64,000 bases of DNA, taken from contig NZ_FOKW01000001.1 of assembly GCF_900112205.1 (NCBI RefSeq), positions 496,001-560,000 on the forward strand, written 5' to 3'. Below, in pieces: positions 54,276 to 62,110 of this stretch (position 1 is its first letter; each line of letters begins with the position of its first letter). Position numbers and translations under genes: made by a program. The notes beneath the pieces are model-generated. The model saw only the letters and a list, made by a program, of their open reading frames with translations. It did no database searches and was not told the origin of the DNA. The stretch is from Natronobacterium haloterrestre. GTDB taxonomy: Archaea > Halobacteriota > Halobacteria > Halobacteriales > Natrialbaceae.

Positions 54276-55477
54276 GCGAGGGGATCGACCCCGACGGCGA
54301 CTCGGACCCCGAACTCGCCGTCGGCGCGGACGCCTTCGTCGACGAGGGCGCGGGCATGGAGGTCGCCGTCGTCGGCGCGGGAGCCGTCGGCGCGACCGCG
54401 GCCTACGACCTGGCCCGGGCCGGCGCGGACGTCACCCTCTACGACCGCGAGGGGATCGCAAGCGGCGCGAGCGGCCGCGCCGCGGGAATCTGCTACGACG
54501 CCTACGCGGACCCGCTGGACGCCGAGATCGCGGGCGACGCCATCGAACGCTTCCGGCGGCTCTCCGGCGACGACACCTTCCAGTTCGTCGAGTGTCCCTA
54601 CGTCTGGCTCGCCCGCGAGGGCGACGAGCAACGGGCCGAGGCGATCCGCCGACAGGTGAGCCGGATGCAGGACCACGGAGTCGTCGCCCTCGAGATGGAC
54701 GGCGACGCGCTGGCCGACCGGTTCCCGGCACTGTGGACGGACGACGTCGCGGTCGCCGGCATCGCGGGCGCGGCCGGCTACACCGACCCCGCCCGCTACA
54801 CGGCCTGTCTCGCAGCCGCGGCGGACGGCGCGGGCGCGACGCTCGCGCCGGAGACGGCGGTCGAGGTCCGAACCGACCCCGCACGGGTCGTCGAACCCGA
54901 TGGCACGGAACGCGAGGTCGACGCCGTCCTCGTTGCGGCGGGCGCGCGAACGAAGACAGTGCTCGCCGACGCCGGCGTGCCGATCGCGATGAAACCCTAT
55001 CGCGTCCAGGCGCTGGTCGCCGACTGCGACCTCGAGGAGCCGACCTGGTACGACGCAAGCGAGGGATTCTACGTCCGTCCGCACCCCGACGGGCTCCTTG
55101 CCGGCGACGGCACCGAGGAGCGCGAGGCCGACCCGGACGACTACGACCGGGACGCAAACGACGGGTTCGCCGCGGACCTCCTCGAGCGCGTTTCCGGCCG
55201 GCTGGACGTCGAACTCGGACCGGACGACCTCGAGCGAGCCTGGGCCGGGCTCTGTACGGCGACGCCTGACCGCGATCCGCTGGTCGGCGAACTCCGGGAC
55301 GGGATCTACGTCGCGACAGGGTTCCAGGGCCACGGCTTCATGCGCGCGCCGGCGATCGGCGAGCGGATCGCGACCGAGATCGTCGGCGGCGAGGGAATCG
55401 ACGCCTTCGATCCGACGCGGTTCGACGGGGACGAGGAGTTCGCAGTGGAAGAAGGGATGCGTATCGACGGGGAGTGA
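54272..55477 (+). CDS. FAD-dependent amino-acid/sarcosine oxidase-like oxidoreductase
   Basis: 401 residues, DAO family. The FAD motif VAVVGAGAVGATAAYDLARAGADVTLYDRE begins about residue 30; SGASGRAAGI, VLVAAGARTK, GFYVRPHPDGLLAGDG and the end motif GFQGHGFMRAPAIGERIA complete the fold. It should oxidise a secondary or primary amine with FAD. The start ATG overlaps the creatininase stop; an internal ATG at 54356 just before the FAD motif is possible, but the overlap favours 54272. Pairing with a creatininase-type amidohydrolase suggests a two-step catabolism of an amide/N-methyl compound (inference). Confidence 0.92.
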   Translation: MSEGIDPDGDSDPELAVGADAFVDEGAGMEVAVVGAGAVGATAAYDLARAGADVTLYDREGIASGASGRAAGICYDAYADPLDAEIAGDAIERFRRLSGDDTFQFVECPYVWLAREGDEQRAEAIRRQVSRMQDHGVVALEMDGDALADRFPALWTDDVAVAGIAGAAGYTDPARYTACLAAAADGAGATLAPETAVEVRTDPARVVEPDGTEREVDAVLVAAGARTKTVLADAGVPIAMKPYRVQALVADCDLEEPTWYDASEGFYVRPHPDGLLAGDGTEEREADPDDYDRDANDGFAADLLERVSGRLDVELGPDDLERAWAGLCTATPDRDPLVGELRDGIYVATGFQGHGFMRAPAIGERIATEIVGGEGIDAFDPTRFDGDEEFAVEEGMRIDGE

Positions 55478-55487
55478 CGGAGACGGG

Positions 55488-55985
55488 TCAGTCGTCGGCG
55501 TCGGGGTTGGGATTCGGGTTCGGATTCGGATTTGCGTTCGCTTTCGTCTCGGCACTCGAGTCGTCCGTCTCCTCGATCGTATCGTCGTCCGTAGCCGAGG
55601 GCGAACCCGACGTATCCTTCGGAATCTCGACGCTCAGTGTACCCGTCTCCGTGAGCGTGGCGGTGCCCGCGTCGGGGTCAACGATCGCGTCGGGCGGCAA
55701 CTCGGCTTCACCGCCCAGTTCCATTCCACGGCCGGGGAACCGCATCTCGAAGCGTTCGCGATACTGGCGGAACCGTTCGATCCTGATCCTGACGTTGCCG
55801 CCGAGGTACCGCACCTGGACGTCGTCCGGTTCGGCCCCGGGTGCGTCGAAGACCACGAGATAGGACGTATCGTCCTCGAGCACGTCGACGGGGAGCGACC
55901 GGTAGCTCTGGGCGCGCCCGTTCGCGCGCCCGACCTGTCGGTAGAGGAAGCGGCCGACGGATTCGACGAAGTCGCGGGGGCTCAC
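55488..55985 (-). CDS. hsp20: Hsp20/alpha-crystallin small heat-shock protein
   Basis: 165 residues. Residues about 30-120 form the alpha-crystallin domain: SYLVVFDAPGAEPDDVQVRYLGGNVRIRIER and GTLSVEIPK. The tail (about 125-165) is Ser/Thr/Asp-rich and ends NANPNPNPNPNPDADD, replacing the usual I-x-I motif that drives oligomer assembly. A holdase role is expected. The start is GTG 55985. The tail repeats are encoded by GGATTC/GGGTTC hexamers on the plus strand. Confidence 0.9.
   Translation of the reverse strand: MSPRDFVESVGRFLYRQVGRANGRAQSYRSLPVDVLEDDTSYLVVFDAPGAEPDDVQVRYLGGNVRIRIERFRQYRERFEMRFPGRGMELGGEAELPPDAIVDPDAGTATLTETGTLSVEIPKDTSGSPSATDDDTIEETDDSSAETKANANPNPNPNPNPDADD
55503..55548 (-). 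repeat. Hexanucleotide repeat coding for the Hsp20 Asn-Pro tail
   Basis: Plus-strand GGATTC/GGGTTC/GGGTTG units encode NPNPNPNP at the chaperone C-terminus, where tail length can affect oligomer size. Confidence 0.8.
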
Positions 55986-56289
55986 TCCCGGTCACCTCCG
56001 GCGGCGCGGGGCGCGCTCGCCGGGGTTCGGGACGATCGGAGGGAGGGCGAGAGGGGGGACGAAGCCGCGGATGCGGACGCGGTCGGGACGGAACGCCCGT
56101 CCGAACCTGCGACCGGCCCGACTCGACGACCGGAAGCGGACGCCTGGATCTGGCAGTACGCGTAAGACATGGCCGGACCGGAACCTATGACGACCACGCT
56201 ATTATTGATTTTGATACACGAGGTCGCCAGGCGCGTCGGCCGGCAGGCGTCCCCTCCTCGGCAACGATCACCCCGGAGCGCTCGGTCGC
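55986..56289. other. Intergenic region upstream of hsp20
   Basis: 304 bases. GC-rich near hsp20, with an AT-rich segment (CTATTATTGATTTTGAT, 56200-56216) further up. No gene is supported: frames here lack family features. No heat-shock promoter was recognised. Confidence 0.45.
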
Positions 56290-56448
56290 TCAAAGCTCGA
56301 CCGGTTCGAGACAGTCCGTGCCGCCACAGACCGGACACGAGAGCTCCGAGACGTCGAACTCCTCGGGTACGTCGTACGTGTAGTGGTTCTCGAACAGGTC
56401 GAGAAAACAGTCCTCCGCGGTACAAACGATCTCTTCCGTCGGTGGCAT
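56290..56448 (-). CDS. DUF7559-like small zinc-binding protein (52 aa)
   Basis: MPPTEEIVCTAEDCFLDLFENHYTYDVPEEFDVSELSCPVCGGTDCLEPVEL in two parts: VCTAEDC and CPVCGGTDC supply four to five Cys for a zinc ribbon. It resembles haloarchaeal DUF7559 from memory. A GATTAG element about 25 bases upstream may be its TATA. Function unknown. Confidence 0.8.
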   Translation of the reverse strand: MPPTEEIVCTAEDCFLDLFENHYTYDVPEEFDVSELSCPVCGGTDCLEPVEL

Positions 56449-56573
56449 TTCGGTCGTTACTCCGGGTGCCGAACTAATCAACATTCGGCTCCCGGACCAT
56501 CCTCGAGGAACCGGTCCCGTTTGGACGCGTTTGTCCATACCGCTTTCAATCCGATCGTCGACCGAGCGGATAC

Positions 56574-56987
56574 ATGACCGACGATAGTGCGTTCGAGCCG
56601 ACCATCCGCCGGAACGCAAAGACCGGGACCATCCACGTTCAGTGTGACTGGTCGGATCCACGGCCGATATCGACCTGTATCGTCGCCGTCGTTCGAGCGG
56701 TCCCCGAACTCGAGTTCGCCGACGACGAGCGCCTGTTCGACGCCGTCGATCCGGAGGCACTCGACGCCCTGTTCGAACCGACGTCCGGCGACTGCCGGCG
56801 ATCCGGCGGCGTCCGGATCGGATTCCGCCGGTTCTCGCTGACCGTCTACGGCGACGGCGAACTCGTCTTCGATCCGCGGGCGGCGAACGGATCGGCGGAG
56901 CCGTTCCGTGTCGGCTCGAGCGGCGACGGCCGGGCGGACGATGGGGGGCAGGATTCACAGGGAGGGCGGGAACGAGGACGAGGATGA
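56574..56987 (+). CDS. HalOD1 output-domain protein
   Basis: 137 residues. A single HalOD1 domain covers about 20-105 (PISTCIVAVVRAVPELEFADDERLFDAVDPEALDALF and GGVRIGFRRFSLTVYGDGELVF). HalOD1 is a halophile-specific output module often fused to response regulators and thought to bind DNA or protein; here it stands alone. The C-terminal 30 residues are Gly/Arg/Asp-rich and disordered. A hexamer repeat begins at the very end of the gene, where the stop TGA lies inside the repeat. Confidence 0.88.
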   Translation: MTDDSAFEPTIRRNAKTGTIHVQCDWSDPRPISTCIVAVVRAVPELEFADDERLFDAVDPEALDALFEPTSGDCRRSGGVRIGFRRFSLTVYGDGELVFDPRAANGSAEPFRVGSSGDGRADDGGQDSQGGRERGRG

Positions 56988-57019
56988 GGACGAGAACGAG
57001 AACGAAGACGAAAACGGGA
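56970..57019 (+). repeat. Hexanucleotide repeat across the HalOD1 stop codon
   Basis: GAACGA/GACGAG/GAACGA-type units span the TGA at 56985-56987. In the +1-shifted frame they encode EDEDEDENENEDEN, so a slip of one or two bases would give a long acidic tail. Confidence 0.75.
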
Positions 57020-57096
57020 GCAGCGGGGAGAGGAACGACCGTAACCCGACTGTGAATCGAACCGCGTACTGGCCAACCGGGCGAGCCTGCTGACGG

Positions 57097-58461
57097 TCAG
57101 TCGGCCGGCTCCGCCCGCTCGAGTGCGGGTTCGACCTCGGGCGCGACCCGATTGACGATCGCCGGTCCGTCGCGCTCCCGGACGACGAGCCCGTCCTCCT
57201 CCAGCGACGAGAGGTGGTGCGAGACCGTGCTCGGGTCCAGTTCGAGCGCCTCCGCGAGCGCGCACGTCTGCATCCCGCCGCGGGCCGCGAGCGTTTCGAG
57301 GAGCCGCCGCGTGGACCTGTCGGCCAGAGCCGTTCGGAGTTCGACGTCGACGTCCGCGGTCGTATCGACGGGATAGTACCGGCGCTTCCCGCGGATCTTC
57401 TCCGAGGTCACCAGCCGCTCCTCCTCGAGGATTCGGAGGTGGTGTCGGATCGTCGACAGCGACGCCTCGGTCGCCGACTCGAGTTCCGAGAGATGGACGC
57501 CCGGCGCGTTCGTGATCGCCCGGTAGAGGTCGCGGCGCGCGTCGTGCTCGAGCGGATCGGAGTCGTCGAACCGGCTGTACCGAAGCAGCGCGAGCGGCAG
57601 TTCTCTGGGTCGCTCGAGGGCGAACTCGATCCCCCGGGCGTAGACCGTCCCGGTTCGGACCACCGACCGGCGGAGGATCGGGTTGTGGAGGGTCAATACA
57701 GCGGTGCTTCCGGACGTCGAGGCGCCGCCGACTGCGGTGAGGATGGTCGCCGTCGTGAGTCCGAGGAGGGTCCCGGCCGTGGCGGAGCCGCTCGAGTCCC
57801 GCGTGGCGACGTCGACGGTATCGTCGGTGTCATCGGCCGCGGTGCTCGCGTTCGCTTGCGAGTCCGGCCGGTCGCTGTCGGTCCCGGTATCGACGTCACG
57901 GGAGTCGTCGGGGTCGTCGGGGGCGTCCGGGTCGTCCGGATCATCGGGGCGGTCGGAGTCGTTCGGAGCATCCGAGTCGTCGGGATCATCGAAATTATCG
58001 GGATTGTTGGAGTCGTCTGAATTATCGGAATCGGCCGGATCATCGGAGTCGTCTGGGTCATCGGCATCCTCGGGGTCGTCGGGATCATCCGGGTCGTCGG
58101 AGTCGTCCGGGTTATCCGAGTCGTCCGGGTTGTCGGCATCGTCCGAATCATCCGAGTCGTCGGCATCGTCCGGGTCGTCGGAATCGTCCGGATCATCCGG
58201 GTTGTCGGAGTCGTCCGGATCATCCGAATCGTCCGGATCGTCGGGATCGTCCGGATCATCCGAATCGTCCACATCGTATTCGACTCCGCTTTGGCCCTCG
58301 AGAACCGGAACGACCTCCGGCGACGACACCGCGACGAACTCGCCCGTGGAACCCAGCCCGGAGTAGGCACTCGCCCCAGCCGTCCCCGCAACGAGCGTGC
58401 TCGAAAGCACGAGGAGGGCAATCGCACAGACGAGCCGTCCTCGACCGGTACGTCCGCTCAT
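57097..58461 (-). CDS. Membrane-anchored two-winged-helix regulator with acidic D-D-S/P/N repeat stalk
   Basis: 454 residues. A signal peptide or start-transfer helix (LVCAIALLVLSSTLVAG, 10-26) is followed by a short region and then about 124 residues (65-188) made of tripeptide units DDS, DDP, DNP and DDA. A weakly hydrophobic segment (AGTLLGLTTATILTAVGGA, 229-247) would return the chain to the cytoplasm, where two ArsR-like winged helices lie: about 305-365 (APGVHLSELESATEASLSTIRHHLRILEEERLVTSE) and about 378-440 (MQTCALAEALELDPSTVSHHLSSLEEDGLVVRE). Haloarchaea have other membrane-anchored HTH proteins whose outside part is a folded domain; here it is a repeat. Topology and DNA target are inferred. 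Confidence 0.8.
   Translation of the reverse strand: MSGRTGRGRLVCAIALLVLSSTLVAGTAGASAYSGLGSTGEFVAVSSPEVVPVLEGQSGVEYDVDDSDDPDDPDDPDDSDDPDDSDNPDDPDDSDDPDDADDSDDSDDADNPDDSDNPDDSDDPDDPDDPEDADDPDDSDDPADSDNSDDSNNPDNFDDPDDSDAPNDSDRPDDPDDPDAPDDPDDSRDVDTGTDSDRPDSQANASTAADDTDDTVDVATRDSSGSATAGTLLGLTTATILTAVGGASTSGSTAVLTLHNPILRRSVVRTGTVYARGIEFALERPRELPLALLRYSRFDDSDPLEHDARRDLYRAITNAPGVHLSELESATEASLSTIRHHLRILEEERLVTSEKIRGKRRYYPVDTTADVDVELRTALADRSTRRLLETLAARGGMQTCALAEALELDPSTVSHHLSSLEEDGLVVRERDGPAIVNRVAPEVEPALERAEPAD
57898..58269 (-). repeat. Acidic tripeptide repeat (D-D-S/P/N/A)
   Basis: About 41 nine-base units of the type GAYGAYYCN code for the stalk of the membrane regulator. The third codon varies between Ser, Pro, Asn and Ala, and codon synonyms are mixed, which suggests an old, diverged array. 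Confidence 0.9.
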
Positions 58462-58625
58462 GATCTCGAGTGGGTTCGATCACGGCCCGAACGGGACACT
58501 ATCGGCGGCGTCCGCGCGATCGGTACGTCCGTTTACGTTGAACGATCGGATCCTTAAATCTACTCGAGCGCGCCCGAGTTTTTCGGGTCGTTCGCAGTCG
58601 TTCGAGACGCCCCGTGTAGTCACCG

Positions 58626-58632
58626 TTTTATC
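58626..58632 (+). promoter_or_regulatory. TATA box of the radical SAM gene
   Basis: TTTTATC, about 25 bases before ATG 58655, predicts a leaderless mRNA. Confidence 0.6.
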
Positions 58633-58654
58633 ACTCGAGGCGCTATCGGCCCCT

Positions 58655-60427
58655 ATGACCGACCCCGAACGGCTCTCCGTGACCATCGTCGACGGCTACG
58701 TCGACGAGCCCGCACACTTCGGGGTGCCGCCGTACGTTTCGACGTATCCGCGCTACACCGCGGGCGCGCTCGTCGACGCGGGCGTCCCGCGAGAGCGAAT
58801 TACGTACCACACGATCGACGGCCTCAGGGACGAACCCGACCGCTGGCGCGACGTCGACGAGGCCGACCTCATGATCTATCTGGGCGGGATGACCGTCCCC
58901 GGGAAGTACGTCGGCGGCACGCCCGCCGAACCCGACGAGGTCCGCAAACTCGCCTGGACCGCCAACGGGACGAGCCTGATGGGTGGCCCCGTCAAGTTCG
59001 GCGTCGGCGACGAGAACGCGGGCGCCACGGAAACCGAACGGCAGGACCTGGACTTCGATTTCGTCGCGAAAGGCGACGTCGAAGCAGCCGTCCACGACCT
59101 CGTCGAGAGCGGCCTCGAGGGGTTCAACAACCGGATGCGCGACGTCGACGAGGTCTCGCGGTGGGCACGAGAGGGTGCGTTCATCGTCGAGCAACACCCC
59201 AACCACCCCGACTACCTCATCGCCGAACTCGAGACCTCTCGGGGCTGTGCCTACCGGTGTTCGTTCTGTACGGAGCCGCTGTACGGCAATCCCGAGTTCC
59301 GACCGGCACCGACGGTCGTCGGCGAGGTCGACGCGCTCTCGGACCACGGCGTTCGTCACTTCCGGCTGGGTCGCCAGGCCGACATCCTCGCGTACGGCGG
59401 CGACGGCGAAGCCCCCAACCCCGACGCGCTGCGACAGTTGTACAGCGGCATCCGCGAGGTGGCCCCCGACCTCGAGACGCTCCACCTGGACAACATGAAC
59501 CCCATCACGATCGTCGAGTGGCCCGAAAAGAGCCGCGAGGGGATCCGGATCATCGCCGAGCACAACACGCCCGGCGACACGGCCGCGTTCGGGCTCGAGT
59601 CCGCCGATCCCGTCGTCCAGGAGGAGAACAACCTGAACGTCACCGCCGAGGAGTGTTTCGAGGCGGTCAAGATCGTCAACGAGGAGGCGGGGTGGAGACC
59701 CGGCGAGGATCCCGGTGACGGTCCCACCTTCGGCGACGACGCACCGCGTCGGCTTCCGAAACTACTGCCCGGGATCAACCTCCTGCACGGGCTCAAGGGC
59801 GAGCGCGAGGAGACCTACGAGCGCAACATGGACTTTCTGCAGCGGGTCTACGACGAGGGGTACATGCTGCGACGAGTCAACATCCGGCAGGTGATGTCGT
59901 TCGACGGCACCGACATGTCCGATACGGGTGCCGAGATCGCGAAGGAGCACAAGAAACTGTTCAAGAGCTACAAGAGCCGGGTCCGCGAGGAGATCGACAA
60001 CCCGATGCTCGAGCGGGTCGCCCCGCCGGGGACCGTCCTGCCGGACGTCCACCTCGAGTACCATCAGGACGGGAAGACGTTCGGCCGCCAGCTCGGAACC
60101 TATCCGCTGCTCGTCGGGATTCCGGGCGAACGCGAACTCGGGCGGACGATCGACGTCGCGGTCGTCGATCACGGGTATCGCTCGGTAACCGGCGTCCCGT
60201 ACCCGCTCGACATCAACGCCGCCTCGATGGACGAACTCACCGCGATTCCGGGGGTCGGCGATCGGACGGCGGGCGACATCGTCGTCAATCGGCCGTACGA
60301 CCTCGAGGACGGAGACGCGGACGCGGACGCGGACGCGGCGTCCGCGCTCGGGATCGACACCGAGACGGAGGCGGGCGTCGATCTCTCGCGGTTCGTGACG
60401 GCTCGGGCGGGCGAGTGGGCCGACTAG
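58655..60427 (+). CDS. Radical SAM protein with B12-like N-terminus and C-terminal helix-hairpin-helix
   Basis: 590 residues. Residues 1-170 resemble the Rossmann-like part of B12-type radical SAM proteins (VTIVDGYVDEPAHFGVPPYVSTYPRYTAGAL, MIYLGGMTVPGKYVGG). The cluster motif is Cys198-Ala-Tyr-Arg-Cys202-Ser-Phe-Cys205, followed by FRLGRQADILAYG and TLHLDNMNP in the SAM barrel. Residues about 515-545 (INAASMDELTAIPGVGDRTAGDIVVNRPY) are a ComEA/HhH motif. This matches an archaeal family often annotated as radical SAM/ DNA-binding; the reaction is unknown. The DxDADADA run near the end is a six-base repeat. Confidence 0.9.
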   Translation: MTDPERLSVTIVDGYVDEPAHFGVPPYVSTYPRYTAGALVDAGVPRERITYHTIDGLRDEPDRWRDVDEADLMIYLGGMTVPGKYVGGTPAEPDEVRKLAWTANGTSLMGGPVKFGVGDENAGATETERQDLDFDFVAKGDVEAAVHDLVESGLEGFNNRMRDVDEVSRWAREGAFIVEQHPNHPDYLIAELETSRGCAYRCSFCTEPLYGNPEFRPAPTVVGEVDALSDHGVRHFRLGRQADILAYGGDGEAPNPDALRQLYSGIREVAPDLETLHLDNMNPITIVEWPEKSREGIRIIAEHNTPGDTAAFGLESADPVVQEENNLNVTAEECFEAVKIVNEEAGWRPGEDPGDGPTFGDDAPRRLPKLLPGINLLHGLKGEREETYERNMDFLQRVYDEGYMLRRVNIRQVMSFDGTDMSDTGAEIAKEHKKLFKSYKSRVREEIDNPMLERVAPPGTVLPDVHLEYHQDGKTFGRQLGTYPLLVGIPGERELGRTIDVAVVDHGYRSVTGVPYPLDINAASMDELTAIPGVGDRTAGDIVVNRPYDLEDGDADADADAASALGIDTETEAGVDLSRFVTARAGEWAD

Positions 60428-60568
60428 CCCGCCGTGACACTGTCTCTCGAGCGACCTCGATACGGGGGGCGAGAGACGCGACACGGGGCGTCCGCGGTGC
60501 TCGGCGAAGCCGTTCGGTCGGTAGTTCTATTATGCAGGGGGAGTAGAGAAAGTGATGAGGGTCTACCT

Positions 60569-60979
60569 GTGGAAATATCTGAAAAACTCCTGTGTCTGTT
60601 CAGTACGGAGGTTTCGGCAGAGGAGGACCGATACGTCATCGAAGTGCCACGGCAAGAGGTGGAGACCGGCGACATCGATCCGGACGAAGTGTACCGCGTC
60701 GCGCTCATTTCTCGAGACGAGGCGGATACCGAGGGGGAAGGGTCGTCTTCGACGCAGCCGGAGACTGCGCCCTCCGAACCCCAGCCGCCAGTCGACGTCG
60801 GCGAAACGCGCTACGTCGAGATCGAGGACATCGGCAAGCAGGGCGACGGGATCGCCCGCGTGGAACGGGGGTACGTCATCATCGTTCCCGGTGCCGACGT
60901 CGGCGAACGCGTCAAGATCGAAGTCACCGAAGTGAAATCGAACTTCGCGGTCGGCGAAATCATCGAAGACACGTTCTGA
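60569..60979 (+). CDS. TRAM-domain RNA-binding protein
   Basis: 136 residues from GTG 60569 (EISEKLLCLFSTEV). The N-terminal part (1-50) is the haloarchaeal extension, a Ser/Pro/Glu linker follows (DADTEGEGSSSTQPETAPSE), and residues about 78-136 are the TRAM beta-barrel (YVEIEDIGKQGDGIARVERGYVIIVPGADVGERVKIEVTEVKSNFAVGEII). Stand-alone archaeal TRAM proteins bind RNA and behave as RNA chaperones. The upstream frame back to 60434 is not haloarchaeal-like, and family members start MEIS, so GTG 60569 is chosen. A TTCTATTA element lies about 45 bases upstream. Confidence 0.9.
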   Translation: MEISEKLLCLFSTEVSAEEDRYVIEVPRQEVETGDIDPDEVYRVALISRDEADTEGEGSSSTQPETAPSEPQPPVDVGETRYVEIEDIGKQGDGIARVERGYVIIVPGADVGERVKIEVTEVKSNFAVGEIIEDTF

Positions 60980-61198
60980 AGCCGATCGCTCGCACCCGGC
61001 ATCTCGCGCGGCAGCGGGCCGCGTTCGAGGCCGGGTAAACTCGAGCGTCGAGCGAACCGCCGAGCGCGCCATGTTGCGCTCGGAGAGTGAAACGGGAAGC
61101 GCCTCGTATCCGACTCCCGACCGTTTTCGTCGACGACCGTCGATCGCGGGTTACCGGCTATCGGACCGGCGGCGGTCACACCGCGTGACCACACTGCC

Positions 61199-61963
61199 CT
61201 ACTCCGGAATCGTCTCTCGGAACGTCTCAGGATCGTCGTGAAAACAGTCGCCGACGACGATCGCGTCCGCGCCGGCCTCGAGTATCTCGGTCGCCTTCTC
61301 CCGGCTGTCGATGCCGCCCCCGTACAGCAGCGCCGTCTCCTCGAGGTACGGTGCTGCGGCCGCGACGTCCTCCGGCCCGCCGTAGGTCCCGGAGTACTCG
61401 ACGTAAAAGACCGGGAAGCCGTAGAACGACTCGGTCGCGAGCGCCGCGCCCGCGACCTGGTCCGGGCTGTAGGTGGTCTCGACGCAGGCGCGTTCGGCTG
61501 CGGCCGACTCGAGGTGCTGAACGACGTACCCCTCGCCGATCAGGTCCGCGGCGAGTTCGGCGACGGCCTCGCGGCCCTTCGAGGCGATGAGGTCGCCGAC
61601 CAGCGGGACGCTCGTGCCGAGTACCGTCTCCGGCTTGCGGCCGACCTCGGTGAACAGGTCGACGTGCTTGCCGACGAAGTGCTCGCGGTCGCCGTTGTAG
61701 ACGGCCGGCACCGACAGGTGATCCGCCCCCTCGAGGGTCTCGCTCGAGACGTGGTCGGCGTTGTACGGCTCCTGCCAGATCGGGAGGTCGGGGAAGGCGT
61801 CCGCAACCGTCCGGATCGTCTCCAGGGTGTTCCCGGCGGTGACGCCGTCCGAGCCGCCGACGATCACCAGGTCGGTTCCCTCGAGGACGTCGAGGTCGCC
61901 CGGCAACGATTTGGCCGGATCGACCTTCGTGACGTGCGTGACGCCGTCCCAGTCGGGTGTCAT
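61199..61963 (-). CDS. Geranylgeranylglyceryl phosphate synthase-family protein
   Basis: 254 residues, TIM-barrel of the GGGPS/PcrB family. HVTKVDPAKSLPG, VIVGGSDGVT, FPDLPIWQEPYNADHV and YVEYSGTYGGPEDV match the glycerol-phosphate and prenyl contacts; ALLYGGGIDSREKATEILEAGADAIVVGDCF is the phosphate-binding end. It makes the first ether bond of archaeal lipids by joining sn-glycerol 1-phosphate with a prenyl diphosphate. Haloarchaea often carry two paralogues, so this may be a minor one. ATG 61963 begins MTPDWDGVTHV. Confidence 0.9.
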   Translation of the reverse strand: MTPDWDGVTHVTKVDPAKSLPGDLDVLEGTDLVIVGGSDGVTAGNTLETIRTVADAFPDLPIWQEPYNADHVSSETLEGADHLSVPAVYNGDREHFVGKHVDLFTEVGRKPETVLGTSVPLVGDLIASKGREAVAELAADLIGEGYVVQHLESAAAERACVETTYSPDQVAGAALATESFYGFPVFYVEYSGTYGGPEDVAAAAPYLEETALLYGGGIDSREKATEILEAGADAIVVGDCFHDDPETFRETIPE

Positions 61964-62110
61964 GCGGACCCGTTCGAAGAGCGACGTTAATTTCCTACCG
62001 GTTTCGTGGCCATGGTTCACACGGCCGGCACCTGGGGGCGTTCCCGACCGTTCCGGCATGCGATACAGGGAACGCGCGACGGGTGATCGGCCCGACCGTC
62101 CCCGTCCTCG

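Noticed and set aside
57898-58269. CRISPR-like array, because of regular short units
   Set aside because: The units are nine bases, in frame, and translate to DD-S/P/N; there are no unique spacers.
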